Assembly (NCBI GenBank): GCA_947628665.1 | Contig: CANRAU010000012.1 | Span: 1-63,234, forward strand | Reading direction: 5' to 3' | Length of the DNA stretch: 63,234 nucleotides | Source: an uncultured Clostridia bacterium | Lineage (GTDB): Bacteria > Bacillota > Clostridia > Oscillospirales > Acutalibacteraceae | In this document: positions 10,141 to 18,019 of the stretch, in pieces | Layout: each line of letters opens with the position of its first letter | Numbering within the stretch: the first letter of the stretch is position 1 | Program-made: the position numbers and the translations under genes | The notes under the pieces: generated by a model | Told to the model about the DNA's origin: nothing | Database searches by the model: none | Seen by the model: only the letters and a program-made list of their open reading frames with translations

Positions 10141-10691
10141 TTTCCCTGACCTCCCATCCATGGAGCGCCTATATCCTGCCCAAGGTCGCAGGTATAGATC
10201 CACTCAATATTTTGTCCGTCGTGCAGTTCGTATCGGGAACAGCCGTAATGCGGGAACTCGCCGTCCACCCGATACATCCAGCCGGAAAGCGGTCCGCAGG
10301 AGAATTCATACAGATAGTGGATTCCCTGCATATACACGCTTCCGAAAGGGCTTTTCGCCGCCCCTTGAAATTCCATTTGAATTTTGTTGTACCGCACCGC
10401 CCGATCAAGAATATCAAACACGGTGTCGCCTTCCCGAAGCACATATTCGGTGGGCGGCAGGATCACCCCGTCGGGCGGCACAAATTCCTCCGAGCGAAGC
10501 GCCGGATCGAGATCCTCGTAGTGCTGCAAAACCGTATCACAGCGGATACTCAAAGTCACCGTTTCGCTCTCCGGCGTAATATCGTCGATATGGGTGAGAT
10601 AATATTCGTCCACCGATTGGATGTGCGTGCCGTTGATCAGGACGGCAAGAATCAAAATGATGCCGAATACGGCCAGTATATCCTTTTTCAC
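10137..10691 (-). CDS. DUF4430 domain protein, membrane-anchored or secreted
   Basis: The 184-residue protein starts at a GTG preceded by AAAGGA. It has an N-terminal hydrophobic anchor (ILAVFGIILILAVLI) and a C-terminal DUF4430 domain, recognisable by the EGDTVFDILDRA and GPLSGWMYRVDG motifs. DUF4430 is structurally related to the beta domain of transcobalamin and intrinsic factor. It lies 17 bp after the barrel-protein gene and is translationally coupled to ecfT, so I infer that it helps capture the ligand outside the membrane and passes it to the S component. Confidence 0.85.
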   Translation of the reverse strand: MKKDILAVFGIILILAVLINGTHIQSVDEYYLTHIDDITPESETVTLSIRCDTVLQHYEDLDPALRSEEFVPPDGVILPPTEYVLREGDTVFDILDRAVRYNKIQMEFQGAAKSPFGSVYMQGIHYLYEFSCGPLSGWMYRVDGEFPHYGCSRYELHDGQNIEWIYTCDLGQDIGAPWMGGQGK

Positions 10692-10708
10692 GGCACACCG
10701 TCCTTTCG

Positions 10709-12355
10709 TTATGCTTCATCCTCGTCCGCAAACTGCGCGGCAAGCTCCTCCATCTCTTTTGTCTTGCGCCGTCTCTTTTTGCAGATCCTGCAAATCAGAA
10801 AGATGGTAAGCAGAATGGCTACAGCTCCCAAGGCAACGCCTATAATAAGTCCTCTCAGCAATCCCTCGATCTGCGTTTTGGCCTTTACAACGTCCTCCCA
10901 ATGGGCGATTTTCGTGCGGTCGAAGTCACTTAAAGCATGATACCGCTCCACGATCGCGTCCACCGTCTGCTTATCGCGAAGCGAAATGCTTTCAAGCGGA
11001 TAGAGCTTTTCTTGTATCTGTGCATTGAGATCGTCGATTTCGTCCCGGATTTTTGCAATTTGCTCTTTTGCCGCCGTCAGCTTTTGCCGATAGGCTTCTT
11101 TGTTTGCAAAATCCGCCGACCTTTCCAGCTTGTCCAGCAGCGCGGTAACGGTCACATACTGCTCGGTCGTCAGCCTTGCAGGGAGCGAATCGACCGCCCG
11201 TTTGTCTGCGTCGGAAAAGACGGTCTGTGCATTGGATGCGGCGCTTGCCTCCGGGCGAAAATCGTACAGCGTGCGCATCCCGTTTTGCTGACGCCACAGC
11301 GCCGCCATAGCGAGCAGCGTCTGCTCGCCCGCCATGCTGTCGGACTGCCCGGGCAGAGCGTTCGGATTTTCCGGATCGAATATAAAGGAATGCGCGAAAC
11401 CGCCGTCGGACTGTCGGTAACAAAGAACGCCGTCCAACAGCGTATGCCCGTTTTTGATGAAACGGGCGTCCGTCAGTGGGTCGATCCCAAGACAGCACAA
11501 AGCGATAATGACCTGGTCTGTACTCTCCACATTCTGCGTTCCCCAGCTCTTGAAATCGCCGTCCGCAAGCTGCATGACGGAAAGACAGGCAAGCGCTTCG
11601 TCCACGGACTCACGAACGGTTGCTTTGGTTTCTGTGTTTATGGATTTTCGCAAATAGACGTAAGTCTTTTCGTCCGCATAGTATGGCGCGAGCGACTGCA
11701 CCGCCATAGCGGTCAAATTGGGGTCGGAAACGTTGCCGCTTAACGCCCAGCCGCCGTCAGACAGCTGTTCGGAAAGAATTTCGGTAATGATAGCATCCCG
11801 CGTATAGTAAGCGTTCGCAGGGATTGCATAGCGTCTCGTGTCGAGTGCGATCAGCCCCCAGATCCAGCCGTTGACGCCCTGCCGTCCGAGCGGCGTCGTT
11901 TTTCCCCGGTCATAAGTACCGTCCGCAATCAGATTGATAGGCCGTCCGTTTTCATCCGTTCCGAAAGCGGTCGGGTCGCCGCCTGCCGCCAGCACCGACA
12001 GCGTTATGCGATGCCATTCGGTGGCTTTTGCGGCGCTTAACTTGCCCGGCTGTCGGTAACGTTCTTCGACGAACTCGCGCAACACGGCGAGGTACCCCGC
12101 ATAGTTGTCGGCTTTTCCAAGACGGGACAGCCCGATGGGATACCAGTCGCCCGCCGTTGAACCGGCAAGCGTCAAAAAAGTGTCGTTCAGCAAATAACCG
12201 TTTGGGGAAGAATCGACGTCGGATTTTTTCCAATCGATGATCCCCTGCGCGATCGACAGCGGCGTATCCGAGGCTTCCTCTGCATATGCGACATAGGAAA
12301 AGGGAACAAGGAGAAAGACAGCGCAGAGCAGCCACGCCGTCAGATGCTTCGCCAT
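10709..12355 (-). CDS. Prenyltransferase/squalene-cyclase-like alpha/alpha-barrel surface protein
   Basis: The 548-residue protein has a signal peptide (MAKHLTAWLLCAVFLLVPFS). Repeats of the terpene-cyclase/prenyltransferase alpha-alpha barrel type follow at about 40-350, for example DGGWALSGNVSDPNLTAMAV and QSDGGFAHSF. A helical linker leads to a C-terminal transmembrane segment (about 505-527) with a basic tail. The barrel is the fold of the alpha domain of cobalamin carriers as well as of cyclases. No cyclase DxDD motif is evident. It heads the ECF operon, so an extracellular ligand-binding role is likelier than an enzymatic one. Confidence 0.8.
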   Translation of the reverse strand: MAKHLTAWLLCAVFLLVPFSYVAYAEEASDTPLSIAQGIIDWKKSDVDSSPNGYLLNDTFLTLAGSTAGDWYPIGLSRLGKADNYAGYLAVLREFVEERYRQPGKLSAAKATEWHRITLSVLAAGGDPTAFGTDENGRPINLIADGTYDRGKTTPLGRQGVNGWIWGLIALDTRRYAIPANAYYTRDAIITEILSEQLSDGGWALSGNVSDPNLTAMAVQSLAPYYADEKTYVYLRKSINTETKATVRESVDEALACLSVMQLADGDFKSWGTQNVESTDQVIIALCCLGIDPLTDARFIKNGHTLLDGVLCYRQSDGGFAHSFIFDPENPNALPGQSDSMAGEQTLLAMAALWRQQNGMRTLYDFRPEASAASNAQTVFSDADKRAVDSLPARLTTEQYVTVTALLDKLERSADFANKEAYRQKLTAAKEQIAKIRDEIDDLNAQIQEKLYPLESISLRDKQTVDAIVERYHALSDFDRTKIAHWEDVVKAKTQIEGLLRGLIIGVALGAVAILLTIFLICRICKKRRRKTKEMEELAAQFADEDEA

Positions 12356-12467
12356 TGTCTTTCGCCCCCTTTTCGTTTGCTATGGGATGAATGCATACCA
12401 AAAAGCAGATCAGTCGGATAAAATGGCAGACAAGAGAAACCAGAGCGGGTCGGCCTTCATCCATCCA

Positions 12468-12509
12468 CAAAAACAAAAATACTCTTTTGCCCGCCCGGGT
12501 AAAAAGAGT
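12468..12509 (-). terminator. Intrinsic terminator or attenuator inside the 5' leader of the ECF operon
   Basis: On the minus strand ACTCTTTT and AAAAGAGT arms (12481-12509) close a GC-rich loop and are followed by a T-rich run (ATTTTTGTTTTTG). It lies about 115 nt after the predicted transcription start and about 115 nt before the first gene, which is the position of an attenuator. Confidence 0.65.
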
Positions 12510-12623
12510 ACCATAGATTTTATCCGAAACGAGCGACCGCTTTCGCCCTACGCACAACAAAAAAGAGCGCAGACGATAAAACCCGATATGTCCCACGTCG
12601 GTTCTTTATTTCCCATATGCATT
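12510..12623 (-). promoter_or_regulatory. Structured 5' leader upstream of the ECF operon, riboswitch-like, class not recognised
   Basis: The leader begins just after a promoter and ends at the attenuator-like terminator. A 9-bp pairing (12575-12583 with 12516-12524) can enclose a region that includes the GCGAAAGCGGTCGC hairpin. I looked for cobalamin, TPP, FMN, THF and ZTP core motifs and did not recognise any. The layout of aptamer-sized RNA followed by terminator is seen directly; ligand control is inference. Confidence 0.4.
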
Positions 12624-12629
12624 TTTTAT

Positions 12630-12659
12630 ATCATAGCATATTTCTGTACGGGAAAGCAA
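12630..12659 (-). promoter_or_regulatory. Promoter of the ECF/DUF4430 operon
   Basis: On the minus strand a TTGCTT -35 (12654-12659) and a TATGAT -10 (12630-12635) are separated by 18 bp. A leader of about 270 nt follows. Confidence 0.5.
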
Positions 12660-12857
12660 TATGTGTCGAAAATTTTCTGATTTGTGTTTTTCCTCGCCGT
12701 GCGGCCTTGCTGCTTTGTCTGCCGCAGAGCAAAAATTGCGCTTTGATTTCGCATGGCATCCAAATTGCATCAAGAATGGATTCCAGCCCCCTCTGCTCCA
12801 CATTTTATTTTTGAATGTGTCATATTGTTGAAAATGCGGGACAAAATTGCTTTCCGA

Positions 12858-12890
12858 AAATAAAAAAGCCGCCTGCTGTACAGCAGGCGG
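12858..12890 (-). terminator. Terminator of the flavodiiron gene
   Basis: A perfect 22-nt palindrome at 12869-12890 (arms CCGCCTGCTGT and ACAGCAGGCGG) is followed on the minus strand by CTTTTTTATTTT. It lies just after the flavodiiron stop codon. Confidence 0.85.
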
Positions 12891-12920
12891 TGATGCATTC
12901 CCCTACCCTGTTTGTGATCC

Positions 12921-14717
12921 CTACTCGATCGGTTCAAAGTCAACCGCGCCGTGTTTGCACAGCGGGCAAACAAAGTCTTCGGGCAGTTCGTCGCCCTCAT
13001 AGACATAGCCGCACACCTTGCAGACAAAGCCCTTTTTGCCCTGCGTTTCGGGCTTGGGCTTTACGTTCTGCTGATAATAGGTGTAGGTCATGGTTTCCGC
13101 ATCCGAAATGACGCGCGCCTCGGTGACGCTGCAAATAAACATGCCGTGCGTGTCCAAATCCACATACCGCTCCACCTTCAGAGACAAAAACGCGTTGATA
13201 TACCGCGGCAGGAAAGCAAGTCCGTTGTCGGAGCGCAAGGGCGTGCAGTCCGCAAACTTATCCACAGTTCTGCCGCTTTGGAAGCCAAAATTCTCAAACA
13301 CCTGGAAAGGCGCGTCTGTCGATAAGCAGTTCACATTCAGAACGCCCGTCCGCTTGATGACATCGTGGGAATAGTTCGCTTTGCTGATGTTCACCGCCAC
13401 CCGATAGGGGTTGTCGGTCAACTGCGTCACGGTGTTCACGATCAGGCCGTTGTCCTTCGTCCCGTCGTTGCAGGTGACGACATACAGGCCATACCCGATT
13501 TTGAACAAGGCGGTCATATCGCTCTTATTGGCGGTTTCCTCATGTTGGGCGAGGTAATCCATGCAAAGCTCGTCTGCCAAATCCTCGATTTGACTGCGGT
13601 TCTCCGCGTTCAACGCAGACAGAAGGCTGACCGTATGTTTGGTAAAGGTCAGATTCTTGCAGCCCTCCAGCATTTGCTTCATCACCTTGGCTGCCTGCGG
13701 CGCCCAAGAGCCGTTTTCCAAGAAAGCAACCGTGCGGTTTTGGTAATTGCGCTCCGTCAAATGCTCGATGAAAGTGCGCATGAACGGGAAAATATCCGCG
13801 TTGTAGGTCGTGGTTGCCAGCACCAGCTTGCCGTAACGGAACGCGTCCTCCACGGCCTCGGCCATGTCGTCTCGGGCAAGGTCGGTCACCGAGACTTTGG
13901 GGCAGCCCTTCGCGCGCAGCCGCTCGGCCAACAACTGCACCGCTTCTTTGGTGTGACCGTATACCGAGGTATAGGCGATTAGAATGCCCTCGCTTTCCAC
14001 GCGATACGACGACCAAATGTCATAAAGCCCCAAATAATGGTCAAGATTTTCCTTTAACATCGGACCGTGCGTGGGGCAGATGATCTGAATATCGAGATCG
14101 GCAGCCTTTTTCAAAAGCCGCTGCACCTGCGCGCCGTACTTGCCCACAATGCCGATATAATAACGGCGGGCTTCACAGTCCCATTCTTCCTCTACATCCA
14201 ACGCGCCGAATTTCCCGAAGCCGTCGGCGGAGAAAAGAATTTTGTCATAAGAATCATACGAGACAATGACCTCCGGCCAGTGTACCATGGGCGCGGTCAC
14301 AAAGGTCAGCGTGTGCTTGCCAAGTGTAAGCGTGTCTCCCTCGTTCACCACGATGCGGCGGTCAGCATAGTCCGTGCCGAAGAAATGCGCCATCATCGAG
14401 AACGCCTTGGCGGAGGCCACGATCTGCGTGTCGGTATACAAATTCATAAAATCGGTGATACTGCCCGCGTGATCCGGCTCCATATGCTGGATGAGCAGAT
14501 AATCCGGCTTTCTGCCGCCCAAAGCCGCCGATACATGATCGAGCCACTCCTGCGTAAAATGCCGATCCACCGTGTCGATGACAACGGTTTTTTGGTCTAA
14601 GATCACATAGGAATTGTAGGCCATGCCGTTCTCAACGACATACTGCCCTTCAAATAAGTCTACCTCGTGGTCATTGACGCCTACATATTTGACGTCATTG
14701 GTAACATGGATGTCCAT
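12921..14717 (-). CDS. Flavodiiron protein fused to flavin reductase and rubredoxin domains
   Basis: This 598-residue cytoplasmic protein joins four modules. A metallo-beta-lactamase-like diiron domain (about 1-250) has the HMEPDHAGS ligand motif. A flavodoxin domain (about 255-390) contains ILIAYTSVYGHTKEA. A flavin-reductase-like domain (about 400-540) follows. A C-terminal rubredoxin has the two knuckles CKVCGY and CPLCK. Such proteins reduce oxygen or nitric oxide to water or N2O, and the fused domains feed electrons without separate partners. It is a single-gene transcription unit with its own promoter and terminator, as expected for an oxygen or NO scavenger in an anaerobe. Confidence 0.93.
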   Translation of the reverse strand: MDIHVTNDVKYVGVNDHEVDLFEGQYVVENGMAYNSYVILDQKTVVIDTVDRHFTQEWLDHVSAALGGRKPDYLLIQHMEPDHAGSITDFMNLYTDTQIVASAKAFSMMAHFFGTDYADRRIVVNEGDTLTLGKHTLTFVTAPMVHWPEVIVSYDSYDKILFSADGFGKFGALDVEEEWDCEARRYYIGIVGKYGAQVQRLLKKAADLDIQIICPTHGPMLKENLDHYLGLYDIWSSYRVESEGILIAYTSVYGHTKEAVQLLAERLRAKGCPKVSVTDLARDDMAEAVEDAFRYGKLVLATTTYNADIFPFMRTFIEHLTERNYQNRTVAFLENGSWAPQAAKVMKQMLEGCKNLTFTKHTVSLLSALNAENRSQIEDLADELCMDYLAQHEETANKSDMTALFKIGYGLYVVTCNDGTKDNGLIVNTVTQLTDNPYRVAVNISKANYSHDVIKRTGVLNVNCLSTDAPFQVFENFGFQSGRTVDKFADCTPLRSDNGLAFLPRYINAFLSLKVERYVDLDTHGMFICSVTEARVISDAETMTYTYYQQNVKPKPETQGKKGFVCKVCGYVYEGDELPEDFVCPLCKHGAVDFEPIE

Positions 14718-14745
14718 AACAGCCCTCTTTTACGGTTTTTAGGTT

Positions 14746-14774
14746 ATTATATGCCTTATGAAACCAAAAAACAA
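14746..14774 (-). promoter_or_regulatory. Promoter of the flavodiiron gene
   Basis: On the minus strand a TTGTTT -35 (14769-14774) and a TATAAT -10 (14746-14751) are separated by 17 bp, about 30 nt upstream of the ATG at 14717. Confidence 0.6.
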
Positions 14775-14905
14775 GCCCTTTTCCGCGTTCTTGGCTTTGA
14801 TACGCGCGCTCGGCGTGCCGAAATGGGTAAGTCTCGCGTTTGAGGGGGAGCATCGGTCAAAAGAACGGGAAAGGGCGATCGTTATGTGCAAAAGCTTTTA
14901 TTTTT

Positions 14906-15253
14906 TCAAGCGTTTTCGGCGGAATTTCCCTGCATGGCCATATAATCCTCGCCCCATGCTTTCATGGCGTCTAAGATCGGCTGTAGGCTCTGTCCCAGAT
15001 CACTTAGGGCATATTCCACTCTCGGCGGGATCTCCGGATAAACGGTTCGGGTGATCAGCCCGTCCGCCTCCATGGAGCGCAGGCTGTCCGTCAGCACCTT
15101 TTGGCTGATGCCCTCCAGATTTTTCTGCAATTCATTAAAACGCCACGGGCGCCGGAGCAGATTTCGGATAATCAGGAGCTTCCATTTGTTTCCGATCAGT
15201 TGGACGGTCATCGCCACAGGGCATTCGGGGATCAGTTCAGCTTTGGTTTTCAT
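14906..15253 (-). CDS. HxlR-family winged-helix transcriptional regulator
   Basis: The 115-residue protein has the HxlR signature: an N-terminal conserved cysteine (PECPVAMTVQLIGNKWKLLI), a winged helix with RRPWRFNELQKNLEGISQKV, and the wing GLITRTVYPEIPPRVEY. Several HxlR regulators sense aldehydes, quinones or disulfide stress through this cysteine. It is divergent from the ACGX peptide operon and shares about 200 bp of regulatory DNA with it, so it is the obvious candidate regulator of that operon and of itself. Confidence 0.92.
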   Translation of the reverse strand: MKTKAELIPECPVAMTVQLIGNKWKLLIIRNLLRRPWRFNELQKNLEGISQKVLTDSLRSMEADGLITRTVYPEIPPRVEYALSDLGQSLQPILDAMKAWGEDYMAMQGNSAENA

Positions 15254-15300
15254 AAAGCGCCTCCGATAATGTTACCATTAAAATATAATACTGCATATAA

Positions 15301-15329
15301 ATTATACTGTATATTCCATTCAGCGTCAA
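15301..15329 (-). promoter_or_regulatory. Promoter of the HxlR gene
   Basis: On the minus strand a TTGACG -35 (15324-15329) and a TATAAT -10 (15301-15306) are exactly 17 bp apart. This is a near-consensus sigma-A promoter pointing at the regulator gene. Confidence 0.7.
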
Positions 15330-15343
15330 TAGGTTACCAAAAG

Positions 15344-15370
15344 GTGCGCATCCCCATAAAAAAGTGCGTA
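15344..15370. promoter_or_regulatory. Candidate HxlR operator: GTGCGYA direct repeat
   Basis: GTGCGCA (15344-15350) and GTGCGTA (15364-15370) are in direct orientation 20 bp apart, about two helical turns. They lie between the two divergent promoters and abut the -35 of the peptide operon. The repeat is visible; that HxlR binds it is inference. Confidence 0.35.
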
Positions 15371-15371
15371 C

Positions 15372-15399
15372 TTGCGCGGCAAAAAAATATCCGTACAAT
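15372..15399 (+). promoter_or_regulatory. Promoter of the ACGX peptide operon
   Basis: TTGCGC (15372-15377) and TACAAT (15394-15399) are separated by 16 bp, about 50 nt upstream of the peptide ATG at 15451. The weak -35 fits a regulated promoter. Confidence 0.5.
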
Positions 15400-15450
15400 G
15401 GAAAATACAGGGAGCGAAAGCCCGCTGAATCCATAAAGGAGGCAACATAT

Positions 15451-15684
15451 ATGGCACTCTCAAACCTGTTTGGATGGGAAAAGAAGGAAGCCGAAGCGCC
15501 TGCTTCTGCCTGCGGTTCTGCTTGCGGCGCGGGCGACAAGCCGGAAGAAAAACCCGCCGCCTGCGGTTCTGCTTGCGGCGCGGGCGATAAGCCCGAAGAA
15601 AAGCCCGCCGCCTGCGGTTCTGCTTGCGGTGCGGGCGATAAGCCCGAGGAAAAGCCCGCCGCCTGCGGCGCTTCCGATCGGTAA
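15451..15684 (+). CDS. ACGX-repeat peptide, predicted RiPP precursor
   Basis: The ATG at 15451 follows a strong AAAGGAGGC ribosome site and gives a 77-residue peptide. The leader-like start (MALSNLFGWEKKEAEAPAS) precedes three perfect 17-residue units, ACGSACGAGDKPEEKPA, and a last ACGASDR, giving seven ACGX tetrapeptides and seven cysteines. Peptides of this type are known as ACGX-repeat peptides and sit next to a cognate radical SAM/SPASM enzyme, which is the next gene here. The modification is presumably on or near the cysteines. The mature product and its function are unknown to me. Confidence 0.9.
   Translation: MALSNLFGWEKKEAEAPASACGSACGAGDKPEEKPAACGSACGAGDKPEEKPAACGSACGAGDKPEEKPAACGASDR
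15508..15660 (+). repeat. Three tandem 51-bp units in the ACGX peptide gene
   Basis: Three 51-bp units encode the 17-residue repeats. They differ at only a few synonymous positions, such as GGCGCGGGCGACAAG versus GGTGCGGGCGATAAG, so the peptide sequence is strictly conserved while the DNA has drifted slightly. Confidence 0.9.
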
Positions 15685-15699
15685 GCGTTTTCCCCAACC

Positions 15700-15729
15700 G
15701 TTCCCGACGGGAATGTTCTTGTCGGGAAC
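15700..15729 (+). terminator. Hairpin between the ACGX precursor gene and its maturase gene
   Basis: The arms GTTCCCGAC (15700-15708) and GTCGGGAAC (15721-15729) form a perfect 9-bp stem with a 12-nt loop, without a long U-run. It may be a partial terminator or an RNA-stabilising hairpin that keeps precursor mRNA more abundant than enzyme mRNA. Confidence 0.55.
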
Positions 15730-15776
15730 CTTTGATCTTATCTCGGCAAAGCCGATTTCTATACGAGGACTTTTGT

Positions 15777-16808
15777 ATGAAACAGTATTTCTCTTTTCAA
15801 TGGCATATCACCGACGAATGCGACCAGCGGTGCAAGCATTGCTATATCTTCTCCGGCGACAAAAGCCATACGCTTTGCTCCATGTCATGGGCGCAGATGC
15901 AGGACACTTTCTATAACTGCTTGGATTTCTGCGAGATGTACGACCGCTTGCCGTATTTCTATATTACGGGCGGCGATCCCATCCTGCATCCCGATTTTTG
16001 GAGATTGCTCGAACTGTTGCATACACGGGATATTCCTTTTACGATCCTTGGCAATCCGTTCCACCTCAACGACCGAATATGCAGAGAATTAAAATTTTTC
16101 GGCTGTCAAAAATATCAGCTGTCCTTAGACGGCTTGCGGGAGACGCACGATTGGTTCCGCAAGCCCGGTTCGTATGACTGCACCTTAGAAAAAATCGGCT
16201 GCATCAATCGAGCCGGGATACGCAGCGTGGTCATGACTACCGTTTCCAAAACGAATCGCATGGAAGTACCCGGTATCATCGACGCCGTCGTGGCGGCGGG
16301 CGCAAATGTGTTCTCCTTTTCGCGCTATGTTCCCTCGGGCGGGGAGTTGGATGCTTCCATGACCCCGCAGGCGTATCGCGAACTGCTCAGCGTGTGCGAT
16401 CAAAAATTCAAGGCATATGAAGCCGCCGGGTGTCAGACCTATTTTAACAAAAAAGACCACCTTTGGACGCTTTACGAATATGAAACGGGGGCGTTCCAAA
16501 TCCCCGAAACGGCGAAGGACGGTATGATCTACGGCGGCTGCAACTGCGGCAACTGCCATATCACCATTCTCCCCACCGGCGATGTGTACGCCTGCCGCAG
16601 AGTGACAAACAGCCGTGTCGGCAATGTGTCGGAAGACCGCCTTGCCGATATTTGGGTGTGCGAAATGGAAGCTTATCGGGATTATGAAAAATTCAAAAAA
16701 TGCAGCAAATGTGAACTGAAAGCATGGTGTCGGGGTTGCCCTGCCGTAGCGAGCGGCACAAACGGCGATTTTTATGCCGCCGACCCACAATGCTGGAAAG
16801 AGGTGTAG
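15777..16808 (+). CDS. Radical SAM/SPASM maturase of the ACGX system
   Basis: The 343-residue enzyme starts at an ATG after ACGAGGACT. It has the radical SAM cluster motif in TDECDQRCKHCY (CxxxCxxC), the GGDP SAM-binding motif, and a SPASM region with cysteines in GGCNCGNCH, VYACRR and CSKCELKAWCRGCP that hold auxiliary iron-sulfur clusters. Sequence and context match the radical SAM family paired with ACGX-repeat peptides. It probably installs a radical-mediated crosslink or epimerisation in the upstream peptide. The stop is 2 bp before the nitroreductase start. Confidence 0.9.
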   Translation: MKQYFSFQWHITDECDQRCKHCYIFSGDKSHTLCSMSWAQMQDTFYNCLDFCEMYDRLPYFYITGGDPILHPDFWRLLELLHTRDIPFTILGNPFHLNDRICRELKFFGCQKYQLSLDGLRETHDWFRKPGSYDCTLEKIGCINRAGIRSVVMTTVSKTNRMEVPGIIDAVVAAGANVFSFSRYVPSGGELDASMTPQAYRELLSVCDQKFKAYEAAGCQTYFNKKDHLWTLYEYETGAFQIPETAKDGMIYGGCNCGNCHITILPTGDVYACRRVTNSRVGNVSEDRLADIWVCEMEAYRDYEKFKKCSKCELKAWCRGCPAVASGTNGDFYAADPQCWKEV

Positions 16809-16810
16809 AT

Positions 16811-17389
16811 ATGGAACTGTCCGAACAAATCAAGGCAAGACGTTCTATCCGCAAATATCAGGATACACAAATTCCCCGCGAGGCCTTGGAAAAGATCATC
16901 GAAGCGGGAACCTACGCCTCCAATGCAGGCGGCGGGCAGCGCAGTATGATCGTGGGCATCCGCAATGCCGAGCTTGTGGAAAAGCTCGGCAAACTGAATA
17001 TGGCGCATTTTGACCGCAGCAGGCTCATCGGCTCCTATGTTTCCAAAGAACAGCCGAGCGTGATCGACGACCCGACCATAAAAAGCGGATTTTACGGCGC
17101 GCCGTCGCTGTGCATCGTATTTGCGCAAAAGGATTTTCTGTTTTCCGTACCCGACGCCTTTTGCTGTGCCGAGAGCATGTGCATGGAGGCTTTTGACCTC
17201 GGCATTTCCTCCTGCATCGTCTCCCGCGCCGAAGAGACCTTTTTGAGCGAAGAGGGCAGAGTTTTTCTTCGGGAATGGGGCGTGCCGGAAAATTATATCG
17301 GTCGTTGCTTTGTTACGCTCGGCTATTGCGACGGATCGTATCCCAAAGCGAAACCCCGACGCGAAAATCGGGTTGTTATCGTGGAATGA
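16811..17389 (+). CDS. Nitroreductase-family FMN oxidoreductase
   Basis: This 192-residue protein has the nitroreductase fold, with the N-terminal RRSIRKYQDTQIPREALEKI signature that binds FMN phosphate and the C-terminal VTLGYCDG motif. It is an NAD(P)H-dependent flavoprotein of the cytoplasm. Possible substrates are nitro compounds, quinones or an enone intermediate. It begins 2 bp after the radical SAM gene, so it is co-translated with it. Some family members act as dehydrogenases in RiPP pathways, which leaves a peptide-modifying role open. Confidence 0.88.
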   Translation: MELSEQIKARRSIRKYQDTQIPREALEKIIEAGTYASNAGGGQRSMIVGIRNAELVEKLGKLNMAHFDRSRLIGSYVSKEQPSVIDDPTIKSGFYGAPSLCIVFAQKDFLFSVPDAFCCAESMCMEAFDLGISSCIVSRAEETFLSEEGRVFLREWGVPENYIGRCFVTLGYCDGSYPKAKPRRENRVVIVE

Positions 17390-17400
17390 GGTGTGATACA

Positions 17401-18018
17401 ATGGATGCACAAACTTGTTTGAAGAAATTGGAATATGTGGGCGTATTGGCTTTTGCCACGGTGGACGAGAATGGCGCGCCGCAGATACGCAATATCAGCG
17501 CCATCCACTACGAGCCGAATCGAATGCTCTTCTTTACGGCGAAAGGAAAGGCGTTTTGCAAAGAGCTTTTGCGTGACGGACGGGTGCAGGTTCTGGGCTA
17601 TACAAAGTATAAAGAGATGATCCGTCTGTCGGCAAAGGCGATTCCCGTCCCAGAGGACGAACAGGAGAAGTGGATCGACACGATTTTTGCGGAGCAGCCG
17701 TATCTTTCCAATGTATATCCCGGCGATACACGAAAACCGGCGGGAATCGTCTTTGAAATTCAAAATGCCGAAATTGAATATTTCAATCTCGGCGTCAATC
17801 CGATCTTTAGGGAGAGCTACACCATCGGCGCGGGCAACCTCACCCCAAAGGGATATTTCATTACCGAAAAATGTATCGGATGCGGCAAATGCTTAAAAAA
17901 TTGTCCGCAACGGTGCATCCGGCCGGGGAAACCCTATCAAATCCAACAGGAGCATTGCCTGCATTGCGGGAACTGTTTTTCGGTATGTCCCGCAAAAGCA
18001 GTCGAAAGGAGGATGTAA
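17401..18018 (+). CDS. Pyridoxamine-phosphate-oxidase-like flavin protein fused to a 2[4Fe-4S] ferredoxin domain
   Basis: The 205-residue protein has an N-terminal split-barrel flavin-binding domain of the pyridoxamine 5'-phosphate oxidase family (about 1-140, with GVLAFATVDENGAPQIRNIS). Its C-terminal ferredoxin has two CxxCxxCxxxC motifs, CIGCGKCLKNCP and CLHCGNCFSVCP. It should pass electrons between a flavin and low-potential clusters. In this operon it could supply reducing equivalents to the radical SAM enzyme or couple to the neighbouring nitroreductase. It ends 1 bp before the macrodomain gene. Confidence 0.88.
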   Translation: MDAQTCLKKLEYVGVLAFATVDENGAPQIRNISAIHYEPNRMLFFTAKGKAFCKELLRDGRVQVLGYTKYKEMIRLSAKAIPVPEDEQEKWIDTIFAEQPYLSNVYPGDTRKPAGIVFEIQNAEIEYFNLGVNPIFRESYTIGAGNLTPKGYFITEKCIGCGKCLKNCPQRCIRPGKPYQIQQEHCLHCGNCFSVCPAKAVERRM

Positions 18019-18019
18019 C

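Noticed and set aside
12481-12623. Cobalamin riboswitch for the ECF operon
   Set aside because: The leader layout fits, but I find no B12-box or other cobalamin core sequence, so only an unclassified leader is reported.
14758-15054. Plus-strand ORF starting MKPKNKPFSAFLALIRALG
   Set aside because: No ribosome site, overlaps the end of the HxlR gene and the flavodiiron promoter, and its second half is the shadow of HxlR. It might be a fragment of a repeated element, but I cannot support a gene.
15508-15660. CRISPR or microsatellite array
   Set aside because: The units are coding, in frame and follow a strong ribosome site, matching ACGX peptides.
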